This document shows, piece after piece, positions 29,478 to 38,507 of a stretch of 64,000 bases of DNA. Numbering within the stretch: position 1 is the stretch's first letter; every line of letters begins with the position of its first letter. Location: the NCBI RefSeq assembly GCF_000383675.1, contig NZ_KB911822.1, forward strand, positions 372,001 to 436,000, written 5' to 3'. Under the pieces are notes generated by a model. That model was given only the letters and a program-made list of their open reading frames with translations, made no database searches and had not been told where the DNA came from. Both the position numbers and the translations under genes were made by a program. This DNA comes from Terracoccus sp. 273MFTsu3.1. GTDB lineage: Bacteria > Actinomycetota > Actinomycetes > Actinomycetales > Dermatophilaceae.

Positions 29478-29483
29478 ATCGTA
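29478..29483 (-). promoter_or_regulatory. -10 box of the second TetR gene (leaderless type)
   Basis: TACGAT on the reverse strand begins 12 nt before the ATG. The nearer operator covers where its -35 would lie. Confidence 0.5.
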
Positions 29484-29490
29484 CCTTGCG

Positions 29491-29510
29491 AGTAGACAGA
29501 TCTGTCTGCT
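29491..29510. promoter_or_regulatory. TetR operator 1
   Basis: AGTAGACAGATCTGTCTGCT is palindromic with one mismatch, and its core AGACAGATCTGTCT is perfect. It overlaps the predicted -35 of the TetR gene. Confidence 0.85.
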
Positions 29511-29522
29511 AGCGTCCAGATC

Positions 29523-29542
29523 AGTAGACAGATCTGTCTACT
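29523..29542. promoter_or_regulatory. TetR operator 2
   Basis: AGTAGACAGATCTGTCTACT is a perfect 20-bp palindrome, 32 bp (about three helical turns) from operator 1 and 26 bp before the reductase start. Confidence 0.88.
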
Positions 29543-29568
29543 GATGCTCCGACACCCAAGGACCTCCC

Positions 29569-30246
29569 ATGCGTTACGCAGTTCTCGGCACCGGCTCCGT
29601 CGGTCGCACCATCGCGGCCCGTCTCGACGAGCTCGGCCACGTGGTCACCATCGGCACGCGTGACCCCGCGAGCACGCTCGCCCGCACCGAGCCCGACCAG
29701 ATGGGCAACGCCGCCTTCGCGACGTGGGCGACGGCATACCCGGGCATCTCCGTCGCGACCTTCGCGGACGCCGCGGCGTCCGCCGACATCGTCGTCAACG
29801 CGACGAGTGGCGACGCCTCGCTCGCGGTGCTCGGCCTCGCCGGCGCCGACGCACTCGCCGGCAAGGTGCTGCTCGACATCGCCAACCCGCTCGACTTCTC
29901 GGCGGGCATGCCTCCGACGCTGTTCGTCAAGGACTCCGACTCGCTCGGCGAGCAGATCCAGCGTGCCTTCCCCGAGGCCAAGGTCGTCAAGTCGCTCAAC
30001 ACCCTGACGGCAGAGCTCATGGTGCGCCCGGCCGGCCTGCCTGAGGGCAGCAGCGTCTTCGTGTCCGGCGATGACGGCGAGGCCAAGGCCGTCGTCACGG
30101 AGCTGCTCACCGAGTTCGGTCACGAGGACGTCATCGACCTCGGCGACATCACGACCGCCCGGGGCACGGAGATGCTGCTCCCGGTGTGGCTGCGCCTCTG
30201 GGGCGCCCTCGGCACGCCGATGTTCAACTTCCGGATCGTCCGCTGA
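29569..30246 (+). CDS. NADPH/F420-type dinucleotide-binding reductase
   Basis: This 225-aa single Rossmann-domain protein starts MRYAVLGTGSVGRTIAARL and contains LLDIANPLDFS, a pattern of F420-dependent NADP reductases and related NADPH dehydrogenases. AAGGA precedes the ATG. It is under the double TetR operator, so it is probably induced by the ligand of that repressor. Whether it uses F420 or only NADPH is open. Confidence 0.82.
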   Translation: MRYAVLGTGSVGRTIAARLDELGHVVTIGTRDPASTLARTEPDQMGNAAFATWATAYPGISVATFADAAASADIVVNATSGDASLAVLGLAGADALAGKVLLDIANPLDFSAGMPPTLFVKDSDSLGEQIQRAFPEAKVVKSLNTLTAELMVRPAGLPEGSSVFVSGDDGEAKAVVTELLTEFGHEDVIDLGDITTARGTEMLLPVWLRLWGALGTPMFNFRIVR

Positions 30247-30270
30247 CGGACGTGGGCGCCCGCAGGGGCT

Positions 30271-30615
30271 TCACCGGACGTCGCGCTCGCGCGCTGGGGT
30301 GAGGTCAGGTGGGGCGTCCGTCATCCGTAGTCGCGGGCGTCGCCGGGAGAGGTCGATGAAGTCCCCGACGCGCAGACCTGCCTCCAGAGGGTGGCGGAAG
30401 CGCACCTCGCGACGGACCACGTAGCGGTTGCGCCGCCCCTCGCGGTGCCGGGTGATGACGCGGGCCCCCTCGAGGTCGGCCACGATCTGTTGGACTGCCC
30501 TCTCGGTGAGCCCGATGTTGGCGGCGACGTCCTTGAGCAACATGTCCGGGTCGTCCGCCAGGCAGACCAGAACGTGTCCGTGGTTCGAGAGGAAGGTCCA
30601 TCCTTTCCTTCTCAT
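30271..30615 (-). CDS. winged-helix (MarR/ArsR-like) transcriptional regulator
   Basis: This 114-aa protein is mostly a winged helix: FLSNHGHVLVCLADDPDMLLKDVAANIGLTERAVQQIVADLEGARVITRHREGRRNRYVV. Such small regulators are widespread in actinobacteria. Their ligand and targets are generally unknown. The frame is open to 30846, but ATG 30615 lies 12 nt after TACCGT and begins at the conserved domain. It diverges from the giant multicopper oxidase across a 296-bp spacer, which makes that gene a candidate target. Confidence 0.8.
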   Translation of the reverse strand: MRRKGWTFLSNHGHVLVCLADDPDMLLKDVAANIGLTERAVQQIVADLEGARVITRHREGRRNRYVVRREVRFRHPLEAGLRVGDFIDLSRRRPRLRMTDAPPDLTPARERDVR

Positions 30616-30621
30616 GATTCG

Positions 30622-30627
30622 ACGGTA
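30622..30627 (-). promoter_or_regulatory. -10 box of the winged-helix gene (leaderless type)
   Basis: TACCGT on the reverse strand begins 12 nt before the ATG, in the context CTACCGTCGAATCATG. Confidence 0.55.
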
Positions 30628-30911
30628 GATCGCTGTGCGGGCGGCGGCGGCAAAAGGCGAAGAGGGCTTCGTCACACGTCTCCGTCGAATGCGAACTTCG
30701 TCCCTCGCTGGGCAGCTTAGCTGTCCCGTCTTGTCGAGGCTGAGCAGATTTGTGCATGCAGGCGGATGTGCGAACTGCGTTTCCGGAATCGCTTGTGGCG
30801 CAAAAGGTTTCGCATTTCGAATACTCGCCAAAGTCGTCGTCCACACCGTACTTCCTGTCTAGATTCTTTGCATTCGCTGATCATGCGATGAGTCACAGGA
30901 CGGTGGGGAAG
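30628..30911. other. A/T-richer spacer upstream of the giant multicopper oxidase
   Basis: About 280 bp are visibly less G/C-rich than the surroundings, especially 30700-30890. No gene is supported. TAGATT at 30860-30865 is a possible -10 for the oxidase. I could not assign a -35 or an operator. Confidence 0.4.
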
Positions 30912-33900
30912 ATGTCAGGCAGCAGTCCACGGAAATGGTTGTCGGCGATCGTGGCCAGTGCCGCGACGGTGCTCGCTCTGGGCATGCAGGCGGGAGTGGT
31001 GCCTGCCACGGTCGCGGCAGCCTCGCCACCGACGGGAGCCACGGACGCATCGAAGGTCCCGCACTACTTCGGACCCTGGCCGAACTGGGCGAACAGTCCC
31101 TTGACGTTGCCGACGGCGACGGTGAGCATCACGGACGCCGGCACCGGAGCGGGCGCGACCGCCGTGGCGCAGGTGCAGCCGGACGGCAGCATCGGCGCCA
31201 TCAACCTGACAGCTCCGGGACACGACTACACGTCGCCCACCGTCACCATCAACGCGCCGACCGGCGCCGGCGGGACGCAGGCGACGGCGACCGCGACGGT
31301 CAAGGCGACCGGCGCGGTCGTCTCCGCGTCGGTCACGGCCCCGGGGGCGGGCTACTCCGGCCTGGCCGCCACCGTGACAGGCGACGGGACGGGCGCCAGC
31401 GTGACGCCCTCCGGTGGCGTCGACGCCGTGGCTCTGACGGACGGCGGCACGGGCTACACCATGCCCACCGTCCTCTTCGACCTCCCGGGTGACCCCAACG
31501 GCACGCGCGCCACCGGTCACGTCGAGCAGGCCGACCTCGTCGGCGGCGTGGTCCAGAAGGTCACGGTGGACGACCCAGGCTCGGGCTACACGACCGCACC
31601 GGGAGTCAGGATCCTCGACGGCACGCTCTCCGACCCGATCAGCGGGTCGACGCCGGCCACGGCGACCGCGACGCTCAGGCTCGTCGGACTCGCCGTGGAC
31701 GTCCCCGGCTCGGGCTACACCGCGGCCACGGTGGCCCTCACGGACCCGACCGGAACCGGCACCGGCGCGAGCGGCACCCTGACGACCGACGTCGGATCGC
31801 TCGACTCGGTCACCGTCACGAATGCCGGCAGCGGCTACCTCACGGCGGGCATGAAGAAGTTCCAGGACGCACTGCCTACCGCGTGCAACCCGGGCGCCAG
31901 CGGTTCCGGGTGCCCTGTGATCCCCCAGGCGCTGGGGGTGGACGCGGCCACGGGTCCCGACCACAAGTTCATCCCGCTGGCCGTTCCCGAGGCGAAGACG
32001 TACAACGGCAAGGTCGCCGACGAGTACGTCATCGGGCTCGTGCAGTACCGCACGAAGTTCTCGTCCGACCTCCCGGCAACCCTCGTGCGCGGCTACGTCC
32101 AGCTCTCGACGACCGCGGTCCCGGGGCAGCACGTCACCCTCTTCAACGAGCTGCAGAACGGCGACAAGCAGGCCATCACCGGCTACACCGGTGTCACCGC
32201 CCCGCAGTGGCTCGGCCCGATCATCGCGGCGACGAAGGACCGTCCGGTCCGCATCGTCTTCCGCAACCTGCTGCCCACCGGCGCCGACGGCGACCTGTTC
32301 CTGCCCACCGACAGCACGATGATGGGCTCCGGCATGGGCCCGATGGCCATGCCCGCACCCGTCGACGGCGGCGCCGTGACGGACGCCGTGCGCAACCCGG
32401 CGTGCACCCAGGAGCCGAAGGCCGGTGACTGCTTCAAGGACAACCGCGCCACTCTGCACCTGCACGGCGGCACCACTGCGTGGATCAGCGACGGCACGCC
32501 GCACCAGTGGATCACGCCTGCCGGCGAGAACACGTCGTGGCCGCAGGGCGTCAGCGTGCAGAACGTCCCCGACATGCTGGCCAACCCGGCGATCCCCAAC
32601 TCCCCAGCACTCTGTGCTGCGAAGGACGACGGCTGCTCGACGTTCTACTACACCAACCAGCAGAGCGCGCGGCTGATGTTCTACCACGACCACTCGTGGG
32701 GCATCACGCGTCTCAACGTGTACGCCGGTGAGGCAGCCGGCTACACCATCACGGACAACACCGAGAAGGCGCTCGTGAACGCGGGCCTGATCCCGACCGC
32801 CGCCGACACCCTGCCGCTCATCGTCCAGGACCGGACCTTCGTGCCCGGCGACGCCCAGCTCAAGGACACCGTCGACGCCAACGGCAACGTCACGGCATAC
32901 GGCCAGGACCCGACCTGGGACGCGAAGCGATGGGGCACCAAGGGCAGCTTCTGGTACCACCACGTCTACATGCCGGCGCAGAACCCGGGTGACCCCGGTG
33001 GGCTGAGCGCCTACGGACGGTGGATGTACGGACCGTGGTTCTGGCCACCGGCCACGGGCACGACGTACGGACCGATCGCGAACCCGTACTACGACCCGAG
33101 CTGCAACCTCGACGACCCGGCGACGTGGCAGTACCAGACCGACCCGTTCTGCGAGCCGGAGCAGATCCCCGGCACGCCCAACGTGTCGGCCGGCATGGAG
33201 CAGTTCAACGACACCCCGATCGTCAACGGTGTCGCCTACCCGACCGTGACCCTGCAGCCGAAGACCTACCGGATGCGGCTGCTCAACGCCGCGAACGACC
33301 GGTTCTTCAACTTCCAGTGGTACACGGCCGACCCCGACCCGGCGAACGGCAACGGCCAGAGCGAGGTCAAGCTGAACCCGACCGAGCTGGCTGCCGCGCA
33401 GACCGACCCGACGGTGTCGCCGACGCCGGCCGACGCCCACAATGACGCCTCGGGCCCTGACTGGGTGCAGATCGCGAGCGAGGGCGGCTTCCTCCCTGCG
33501 CCGGCGGTCATCGACGGCCAGCAGCCGACGACCTGGATCACCGACCCGACCCGCTTCGACTTCGGCAACGTCGACAAGCACTCGATGCTGCTCGCGCCGG
33601 CGGAGCGTGCCGACGTCGTCGTCGACTTCTCGAAGTTCGCGGGCAAGACGCTGATCCTCTACAACGACGCACCCGCCGCCTTCCCGGCTCGTGTGCCGCA
33701 GTACGACTACTACACGGGTGGCCCGGACCTCAGCCCGGCCGGGGCTCCGACCGTCATGCCGGGTTACGGGCCCAACACCCGCACCGTCATGCAGGTGAAG
33801 ATCGCGGCCGCAACCCCGGCTCCGGCCTTCAACGTGACGGCGCTCGCCGCCGCCTTCAAGCACCAGGCGAACGGATCCGGAGTCTTCGAGTCCGGCCAGC

Positions 33901-35618
33901 ACCCGGTGATCGTCGGCCAGGCGGCGTACAACTCGGCCTACGGGACGAGCTTCGCGGCCAGCAGCAACTGCAACGTCAACACGGGAAACGTCACGAGGTG
34001 TGACGGTCTCGTGCGCGTCAACGACACCGGCACCTTCGGCTTCAACACCCTTGCGGCTCCCACCGCGAAGATGACGATGGGGCTCGAACCGAAGGCGATC
34101 CACGACGAGATGAACTCCTCGACGTTCGACGACTACGGGCGCATGCAGGCCAACCTCGGTGTGGAGGCGCAACCTCCGGCACCGGGAGCGCAGAACGTCA
34201 CGCTCTACCCGTACGTCAACCCGGCGACCGAGCTCATCGACGGCACCAACCTGCCACCGGCGGACGTCACGGTCACCCCCATCACGAACGCCAAGGACGG
34301 GACGCAGATCTGGCGCTTCACCCACAACGGCGTGGACACGCACCCGATCCACTTCCACCTCTACGACGTCCAGGTGCTCAACCGGGTCACGTGGGACAAC
34401 ATCGTCATCCCACCGGACCCGAACGAGCTCGGCTGGAAGGACACCGTGCGGATGAGCCCGCTCGAGGACACCATCGTCGCCCTGCGGCCCGTCGTGCCCC
34501 AGGTGCCCTTCGAGGTGCCGAACGCGGTCCGTGCCCTCAACCCGATGATGCCGCTCGGTTCACAGTCCGGGTTCAACAACATCGACCCGCAGGGAAACCC
34601 GACCGGGGCCATCGTCAACTCGCTCGTCAACATGGGCTGGGAGTACGTCGTCCACTGCCACATCCTCAGTCACGAGGAGATGGACATGATGCGTCCCGAG
34701 TCCCTGGCCCTGCCGCCGAGGACGGCGACCTGGCCGGCGACCGGTGGGGCAGTGGTGACGGGCAACGGCAACAACCGCCACATCACCCTGACGTGGAGCG
34801 ACAACTCGATCACCGAGACGGCGTTCGTGGTCCAACGGTCCACCGACGGGACGAGCTGGGTGGACGTGGGAACGGTGACCGTGCCGCTCACCGCCACCAA
34901 CGTCCACCAGTCGCGGACACTCACCGACGCCACCTCGAACCCGACCACGGCCTACCTCTACCGGGTGGTCGCCCAGAACACGGTCGGCTACGGGCAGGGG
35001 TTCCCGACGATGACGGCGAGCTCGACCTCCGCCACCCTGGGGGTCAACGCTCCCGCGGCGCCGACGACGCTCACCGCGACCCTGACGGCAGGTCCGCAGG
35101 TCAGCCTCTCGTGGCGTGACAACGCGACGAACGAGTCCGGCTTCATCGTCGACCGCTCGGTCGACGGCGGCGCCTTCGCCCGGCTGGCGACCCCGCCTGC
35201 GCGTGCCAACACCGGAACGGCGACGTACGTCGACGGCGCCGTGTCGGTCGGCAGCACCTACGCTTACCGGGTCAGCGCGGTCAACGTCGCCGGGCAGTCC
35301 GCTCCGAGCAACACCGCCACGGCGGCGGTGCTGCTCCCGGGACAGCCGACGATCGCCACGGCGACCGCGGTCCGCTCGGGCAACAACGAGCGGGTGACGC
35401 TGACGTGGGGTGACGTCGCCAACGAGACGAGCTACGTCGTCCAGTGGAGTGCGAACAACTTCGCGACGGTCTCCGGGCAGTCCGGAGCGCTGGCGGCGGG
35501 CTCGACGACCTTCACGACGGGCAACATCGCGCGGCAGGCCTGGTCCTTCCGGGTCCGCGCAGTGAACGTCGTCGGAGCCGTCGACTCGGCGGTGCGGCCG
35601 GTGGCGGCAGCCCCGTGA
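30912..35618 (+). CDS. giant secreted multicopper oxidase with Gly-rich N-terminal repeats and three FN3 domains
   Basis: This protein has about 1568 aa. A Sec signal (MSGSSPRKWLSAIVASAATVLALG) leads to about six repeats of a GSGYTxxPxV / GTGAxATAxV type (about 65-320). The oxidase core follows, with HLHGG near 515, FYHDHSWG near 589, HPIHFH near 1144 and HCHILSHEEMDMM near 1246. Three fibronectin type III domains finish the protein (about 1265-1568, with W-x-D-x5-E-x-x-F/Y starts). GGTGGGGAAG supports ATG 30912; 30888 is an alternative. Such large oxidases include Mn(II) oxidases, but substrate is not decided here. It may be cell-surface or matrix bound. Confidence 0.88.
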   Translation: MSGSSPRKWLSAIVASAATVLALGMQAGVVPATVAAASPPTGATDASKVPHYFGPWPNWANSPLTLPTATVSITDAGTGAGATAVAQVQPDGSIGAINLTAPGHDYTSPTVTINAPTGAGGTQATATATVKATGAVVSASVTAPGAGYSGLAATVTGDGTGASVTPSGGVDAVALTDGGTGYTMPTVLFDLPGDPNGTRATGHVEQADLVGGVVQKVTVDDPGSGYTTAPGVRILDGTLSDPISGSTPATATATLRLVGLAVDVPGSGYTAATVALTDPTGTGTGASGTLTTDVGSLDSVTVTNAGSGYLTAGMKKFQDALPTACNPGASGSGCPVIPQALGVDAATGPDHKFIPLAVPEAKTYNGKVADEYVIGLVQYRTKFSSDLPATLVRGYVQLSTTAVPGQHVTLFNELQNGDKQAITGYTGVTAPQWLGPIIAATKDRPVRIVFRNLLPTGADGDLFLPTDSTMMGSGMGPMAMPAPVDGGAVTDAVRNPACTQEPKAGDCFKDNRATLHLHGGTTAWISDGTPHQWITPAGENTSWPQGVSVQNVPDMLANPAIPNSPALCAAKDDGCSTFYYTNQQSARLMFYHDHSWGITRLNVYAGEAAGYTITDNTEKALVNAGLIPTAADTLPLIVQDRTFVPGDAQLKDTVDANGNVTAYGQDPTWDAKRWGTKGSFWYHHVYMPAQNPGDPGGLSAYGRWMYGPWFWPPATGTTYGPIANPYYDPSCNLDDPATWQYQTDPFCEPEQIPGTPNVSAGMEQFNDTPIVNGVAYPTVTLQPKTYRMRLLNAANDRFFNFQWYTADPDPANGNGQSEVKLNPTELAAAQTDPTVSPTPADAHNDASGPDWVQIASEGGFLPAPAVIDGQQPTTWITDPTRFDFGNVDKHSMLLAPAERADVVVDFSKFAGKTLILYNDAPAAFPARVPQYDYYTGGPDLSPAGAPTVMPGYGPNTRTVMQVKIAAATPAPAFNVTALAAAFKHQANGSGVFESGQHPVIVGQAAYNSAYGTSFAASSNCNVNTGNVTRCDGLVRVNDTGTFGFNTLAAPTAKMTMGLEPKAIHDEMNSSTFDDYGRMQANLGVEAQPPAPGAQNVTLYPYVNPATELIDGTNLPPADVTVTPITNAKDGTQIWRFTHNGVDTHPIHFHLYDVQVLNRVTWDNIVIPPDPNELGWKDTVRMSPLEDTIVALRPVVPQVPFEVPNAVRALNPMMPLGSQSGFNNIDPQGNPTGAIVNSLVNMGWEYVVHCHILSHEEMDMMRPESLALPPRTATWPATGGAVVTGNGNNRHITLTWSDNSITETAFVVQRSTDGTSWVDVGTVTVPLTATNVHQSRTLTDATSNPTTAYLYRVVAQNTVGYGQGFPTMTASSTSATLGVNAPAAPTTLTATLTAGPQVSLSWRDNATNESGFIVDRSVDGGAFARLATPPARANTGTATYVDGAVSVGSTYAYRVSAVNVAGQSAPSNTATAAVLLPGQPTIATATAVRSGNNERVTLTWGDVANETSYVVQWSANNFATVSGQSGALAAGSTTFTTGNIARQAWSFRVRAVNVVGAVDSAVRPVAAAP

Positions 35619-35641
35619 CCCGGCTCTAGAGGTTGGACCAG

Positions 35642-35673
35642 CAGTGAGGGCTCGTGGCGACGGGCCCTCACTG
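35642..35673. terminator. bidirectional terminator after the giant oxidase
   Basis: CAGTGAGGGC pairs with GCCCTCACTG across a short loop, between the oxidase and the convergent DksA-like gene. Confidence 0.7.
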
Positions 35674-35695
35674 TTGCCTGCTGTCGCACGGTCGG

Positions 35696-36055
35696 TCAGC
35701 GCCGAGCGGTCACCGCGTGGCTCATGCAGGTCCGGGCCGTGGGCCGGGCTCGCAGCCGGTCGTCGGGGATCGCCTCACCGCACACCTCGCACCGGCCGTA
35801 GCCGCCGTCGGCGATCCGCTGCAGCGCGGCGTCGATCTCGACGAGGTGCCGCTCGGCCTGCTCGATGAGGGCGCCGATCTGGGTGCGCTCGTAGGCGATG
35901 GTCGAGCCCTCCGGGTCGTGCTCGTCGTCGGCGATGTTGGCCTCGGACGCCTCGACGACCTCGGCGAACTCCCGGCGCAGCCCGGTGATGCGCTCGACCT
36001 CGGTGGCCCGGTTCGCCGTCAGCTCCGCCTCGTGGGCGGCCGTCTTCGTGCTCAT
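35696..36055 (-). CDS. DksA/TraR-type zinc-finger protein
   Basis: This 119-aa protein has a long N-terminal coiled coil with an acidic tip, then ALQRIADGGYGRCEVCGEAIPDDRLRARPTARTCMSH. The zinc site reads C-x2-C...C-x2-H, with histidine instead of the fourth cysteine. Relatives bind RNA polymerase through the secondary channel, and actinobacterial members are poorly studied. The frame runs to 36409, but ATG 36055 begins the normal N-terminus and has GACGAT 12 nt upstream. Confidence 0.85.
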   Translation of the reverse strand: MSTKTAAHEAELTANRATEVERITGLRREFAEVVEASEANIADDEHDPEGSTIAYERTQIGALIEQAERHLVEIDAALQRIADGGYGRCEVCGEAIPDDRLRARPTARTCMSHAVTARR

Positions 36056-36257
36056 GTCCCCATCGTCCTCCCGATCGGTCGAGTCGGCCGGATCGAGTGG
36101 TCCACGGCACTCATCGCAGGGCCGGAGCGGCCGTGGATCTAAGAGTCCACTCTCGCCTCCTCGGCACCGATCTGCCGTGCGTCGTATCAGCGGCGGTGCA
36201 CGGCCTTCCGACCATTGACGGGTGCCGACGGGGCACCCCGGGGCGAGGGAGCGGGCC

Positions 36258-36890
36258 GTGACGGACGGACGAGTGCGCGACGCGGTCCACGGCGTCGCCT
36301 GGGTCGCCGGACTCGCGGCTCTCGCGTGGGCAGGACTCGGTCTGACGGCGGTGCAGGGAGCGCCGCGCAGCGGCGACGGCGGCGTCGCGGCCTCCTCGGT
36401 CGTCGCCACGACGCCCCCGAGCGGGCTCCGTGTCGAGGGCGGCCCGAACGCCGACGGCTGGTATGCCGCCCCGGCTCGCTACCGCTGGGTGGCGCAGCAC
36501 CCCGGCGGCGGGATCGCCTCGTGCCAGGGCGGATCCGTCGTCGCCGTGGACTCGGCGGTGCCGCGCACCGTCTACGGCACGTGTGTCGACGATGCCGGCC
36601 GGTCGGCGCCCTACGTCGGCTTCTCCTACCGCTACGACGGCACGCCGCCGACCCTCGACCCGGTCGCCATCCCAGCAGTCGTCCCGCGTCACGGGGTCGT
36701 CCTCGCCGTGCCACGGGCGGCCGACGCGCTCTCGGGCGTCGCCCGCCAGGGCTGCAACGGCGGGCGCGCGCCGAACACCCGCCGGCTCGGGCCCCACACC
36801 GTCACGTGCTTCGTGCGGGACCGCGCCGGCAACCTGACCACGGCCCGCGTGACCTACCTCGTCGTGGACCAGCGGCTCCGCCAGGGCTGA
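36258..36890 (+). CDS. membrane-anchored or secreted Ig-like protein, unknown
   Basis: This 210-aa protein has one N-terminal helix (VAWVAGLAALAWAGLGLTAVQG) followed by an outside region. That region has four cysteines in two similar blocks: GGIASCQGG...VYGTCVDDAGRS and ARQGCNGG...TVTCFVRDRAGNLT. The VTCFVRDRAGN pattern is that of bacterial Ig-like/HYR modules. The GTG at 36258 with GAGGGA upstream is preferred. The ATG at 36222 is possible but would put charged residues before the helix. Function is unknown. Confidence 0.65.
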   Translation: MTDGRVRDAVHGVAWVAGLAALAWAGLGLTAVQGAPRSGDGGVAASSVVATTPPSGLRVEGGPNADGWYAAPARYRWVAQHPGGGIASCQGGSVVAVDSAVPRTVYGTCVDDAGRSAPYVGFSYRYDGTPPTLDPVAIPAVVPRHGVVLAVPRAADALSGVARQGCNGGRAPNTRRLGPHTVTCFVRDRAGNLTTARVTYLVVDQRLRQG

Positions 36891-36938
36891 GCGACCAGCC
36901 GCCGACGGAGCGACCTGCCCACCCGGCAGGATGGACCC

Positions 36939-38402
36939 ATGAGCGACCCCAGAGGAGTGGTCTTCCCCCTCGACCCGACGTCCGGACGCCGCAGCACGAC
37001 GGCCACCGGACGTGCCGTGGTCGCCGACGCCCTGCGCGAGGTCGACCCGGTCGGCGCCGCCTCCGCCGAACGCGAGACGAACTGGCGCCAGGGCTACCTC
37101 CCGCACTTCCGGCGCCTCGTCGAAGCGGGGGTCGCGGTCCCGGGCGCGGCGCAGGCCATCGCCACGAGCGGGCTCGAGTCCCTGCACGCGCGCATGCGCT
37201 GGGCGACCGACGACGGCGACCGACCGCTCGAGGTGGCCGTCGCCCCGGACGACGGCGTGCCCGCCCTCGCCTCCGAGACCGTGCGCGGCGAGGGTGAGCC
37301 CGACCGCACGCTCTCGGTGCCGTATGCCGGTGAGCGCCTCTCGGGGGACGCGCTGCGCCGACGGCTCGACCGGTGGGTCGAGGCGGGGACCGTCGAGCCC
37401 ACGTGCGCCGAGGCCGTCAGCCTCGTCATCGACAACCCCGACTGGCTCGACCTCTCCGACCGCACCGTCGTGGTGCTCGGTGCCGCGGCCGAGATGGGCC
37501 CGCTGCGCTCGCTGCTGCGCTGGGGCGCCGACGTCGCAGCCGTCGACCTGCCGCGAAAGGAGCTGTGGGACAAGCTGATCGGCGACACCCACCGACTGGC
37601 TGGATCCATCACCGTGCCGGTCCGACCCGGACCCGAGCCGCTGTCCGCTCGCGCCGGTGGCGACCTCGTCCACGACCTCGGCGCCGTCACCCGGTGGGTC
37701 GCGGCCATCGATGGACCGCTCGCCATCGGCAACTACGTCTATGCCGACGGCGAGACCAACGTCCGCGTCTCGATGGCCGTCGACGCCCTGACCCGCGCGG
37801 TCGTCGACGCCAAGGGCCGCGACGACGTCGCCCTCGCCTTCCTCGCGACTCCGACCGACGTCTTCGCCGTCCCGGGAGCTGCGGTCGAGCGGTCCGTCGA
37901 CAGCTACGCCCACCGGCGCACCTCCAAGGTCCTGCGGGTGCCCCTGCGCACCGTGAGCGGCGGGCGCCTCCTGCGCCGCAACTACGTGCCCGGACAGGAC
38001 CCCGGCATCAACGACAGCGTCGTGCTCCAGCAGGGACCCAACTACCTGCTCGCCAAGCGCCTCCAGCGGTGGCGGGCGACGGCCTACCGCGCCGACGGCG
38101 GTCTCGTGTCGCTCAAGGTGGCCCCGCCCACGCGCACCCGCTCGGTCGTCAAGAACCGGGCGCTCGCCGCCGCCTACGCCGGGGCGCACCGCTTCGGCAT
38201 CGAGGTGTTCGAGCCCGGCACGGCCAACACGCTCATGGCCGCACTCCTGGTCCACGACCTGCGCACCGGCTCGCCGGCGCAGCCGACGGCCTGGCAGGAC
38301 GAGGCGTATGCCGCCGCGCACGGCGGACTGTGGACCGCCGCCTACGACCCGCGCAGCGCGCTGGGGCTGGCCGCTCTCCTCGGGGTCGCCTCCGCCCGCT
38401 GA
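36939..38402 (+). CDS. conserved hypothetical protein with a Rossmann-like segment
   Basis: I do not recognise this 487-aa soluble protein with confidence. Around residue 180 it has DRTVVVLGAAAEMGPLRSLLRWGADVAAVDLPRKELW, a strand-glycine-rich loop-helix-strand-acidic pattern typical of dinucleotide or SAM binding. Further on come LAIGNYVYADGETNVRVS and RNYVPGQDPGINDSVVLQQGPNY, which look strongly constrained. CAGGAT lies 12 nt before the ATG, so it is likely leaderless and alone. The cofactor assignment is inferred from the motif only. Confidence 0.7.
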   Translation: MSDPRGVVFPLDPTSGRRSTTATGRAVVADALREVDPVGAASAERETNWRQGYLPHFRRLVEAGVAVPGAAQAIATSGLESLHARMRWATDDGDRPLEVAVAPDDGVPALASETVRGEGEPDRTLSVPYAGERLSGDALRRRLDRWVEAGTVEPTCAEAVSLVIDNPDWLDLSDRTVVVLGAAAEMGPLRSLLRWGADVAAVDLPRKELWDKLIGDTHRLAGSITVPVRPGPEPLSARAGGDLVHDLGAVTRWVAAIDGPLAIGNYVYADGETNVRVSMAVDALTRAVVDAKGRDDVALAFLATPTDVFAVPGAAVERSVDSYAHRRTSKVLRVPLRTVSGGRLLRRNYVPGQDPGINDSVVLQQGPNYLLAKRLQRWRATAYRADGGLVSLKVAPPTRTRSVVKNRALAAAYAGAHRFGIEVFEPGTANTLMAALLVHDLRTGSPAQPTAWQDEAYAAAHGGLWTAAYDPRSALGLAALLGVASAR

Positions 38403-38470
38403 ACCGTCCCGGCGGGGCGTGGCCTCGGTGGCGTGGCGGATGAAGGGCTTGTCTCAATGTGAACCGGAAG

Positions 38471-38500
38471 TTGGCAGGCGCGTCCCCCAGGCTCGATGCT
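38471..38500 (+). promoter_or_regulatory. promoter of the Nramp transporter gene
   Basis: TTGGCA (38471) and GATGCT (38495) are spaced by 18 bp and would start the transcript at or next to the ATG 38508. No DtxR/MntR or Fur box was recognised. Confidence 0.4.
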
Positions 38501-38507
38501 GTGTCCC

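Noticed and set aside
30616-30846. 77-residue N-terminal extension of the winged-helix regulator
   Set aside because: The extra residues resemble no family and the region is A/T-rich non-coding DNA. The ATG at 30615 has the standard leaderless -10 box 12 nt upstream.
30915-34358. 1147-codon open frame antisense to the giant multicopper oxidase
   Set aside because: It is a shadow of a strongly G/C-biased gene. All four copper motifs are on the forward strand.
37740-37747. CTATGCCG as another copy of the iterated octamer
   Set aside because: The first base differs, and all 37 counted copies keep G there, so it was not included.
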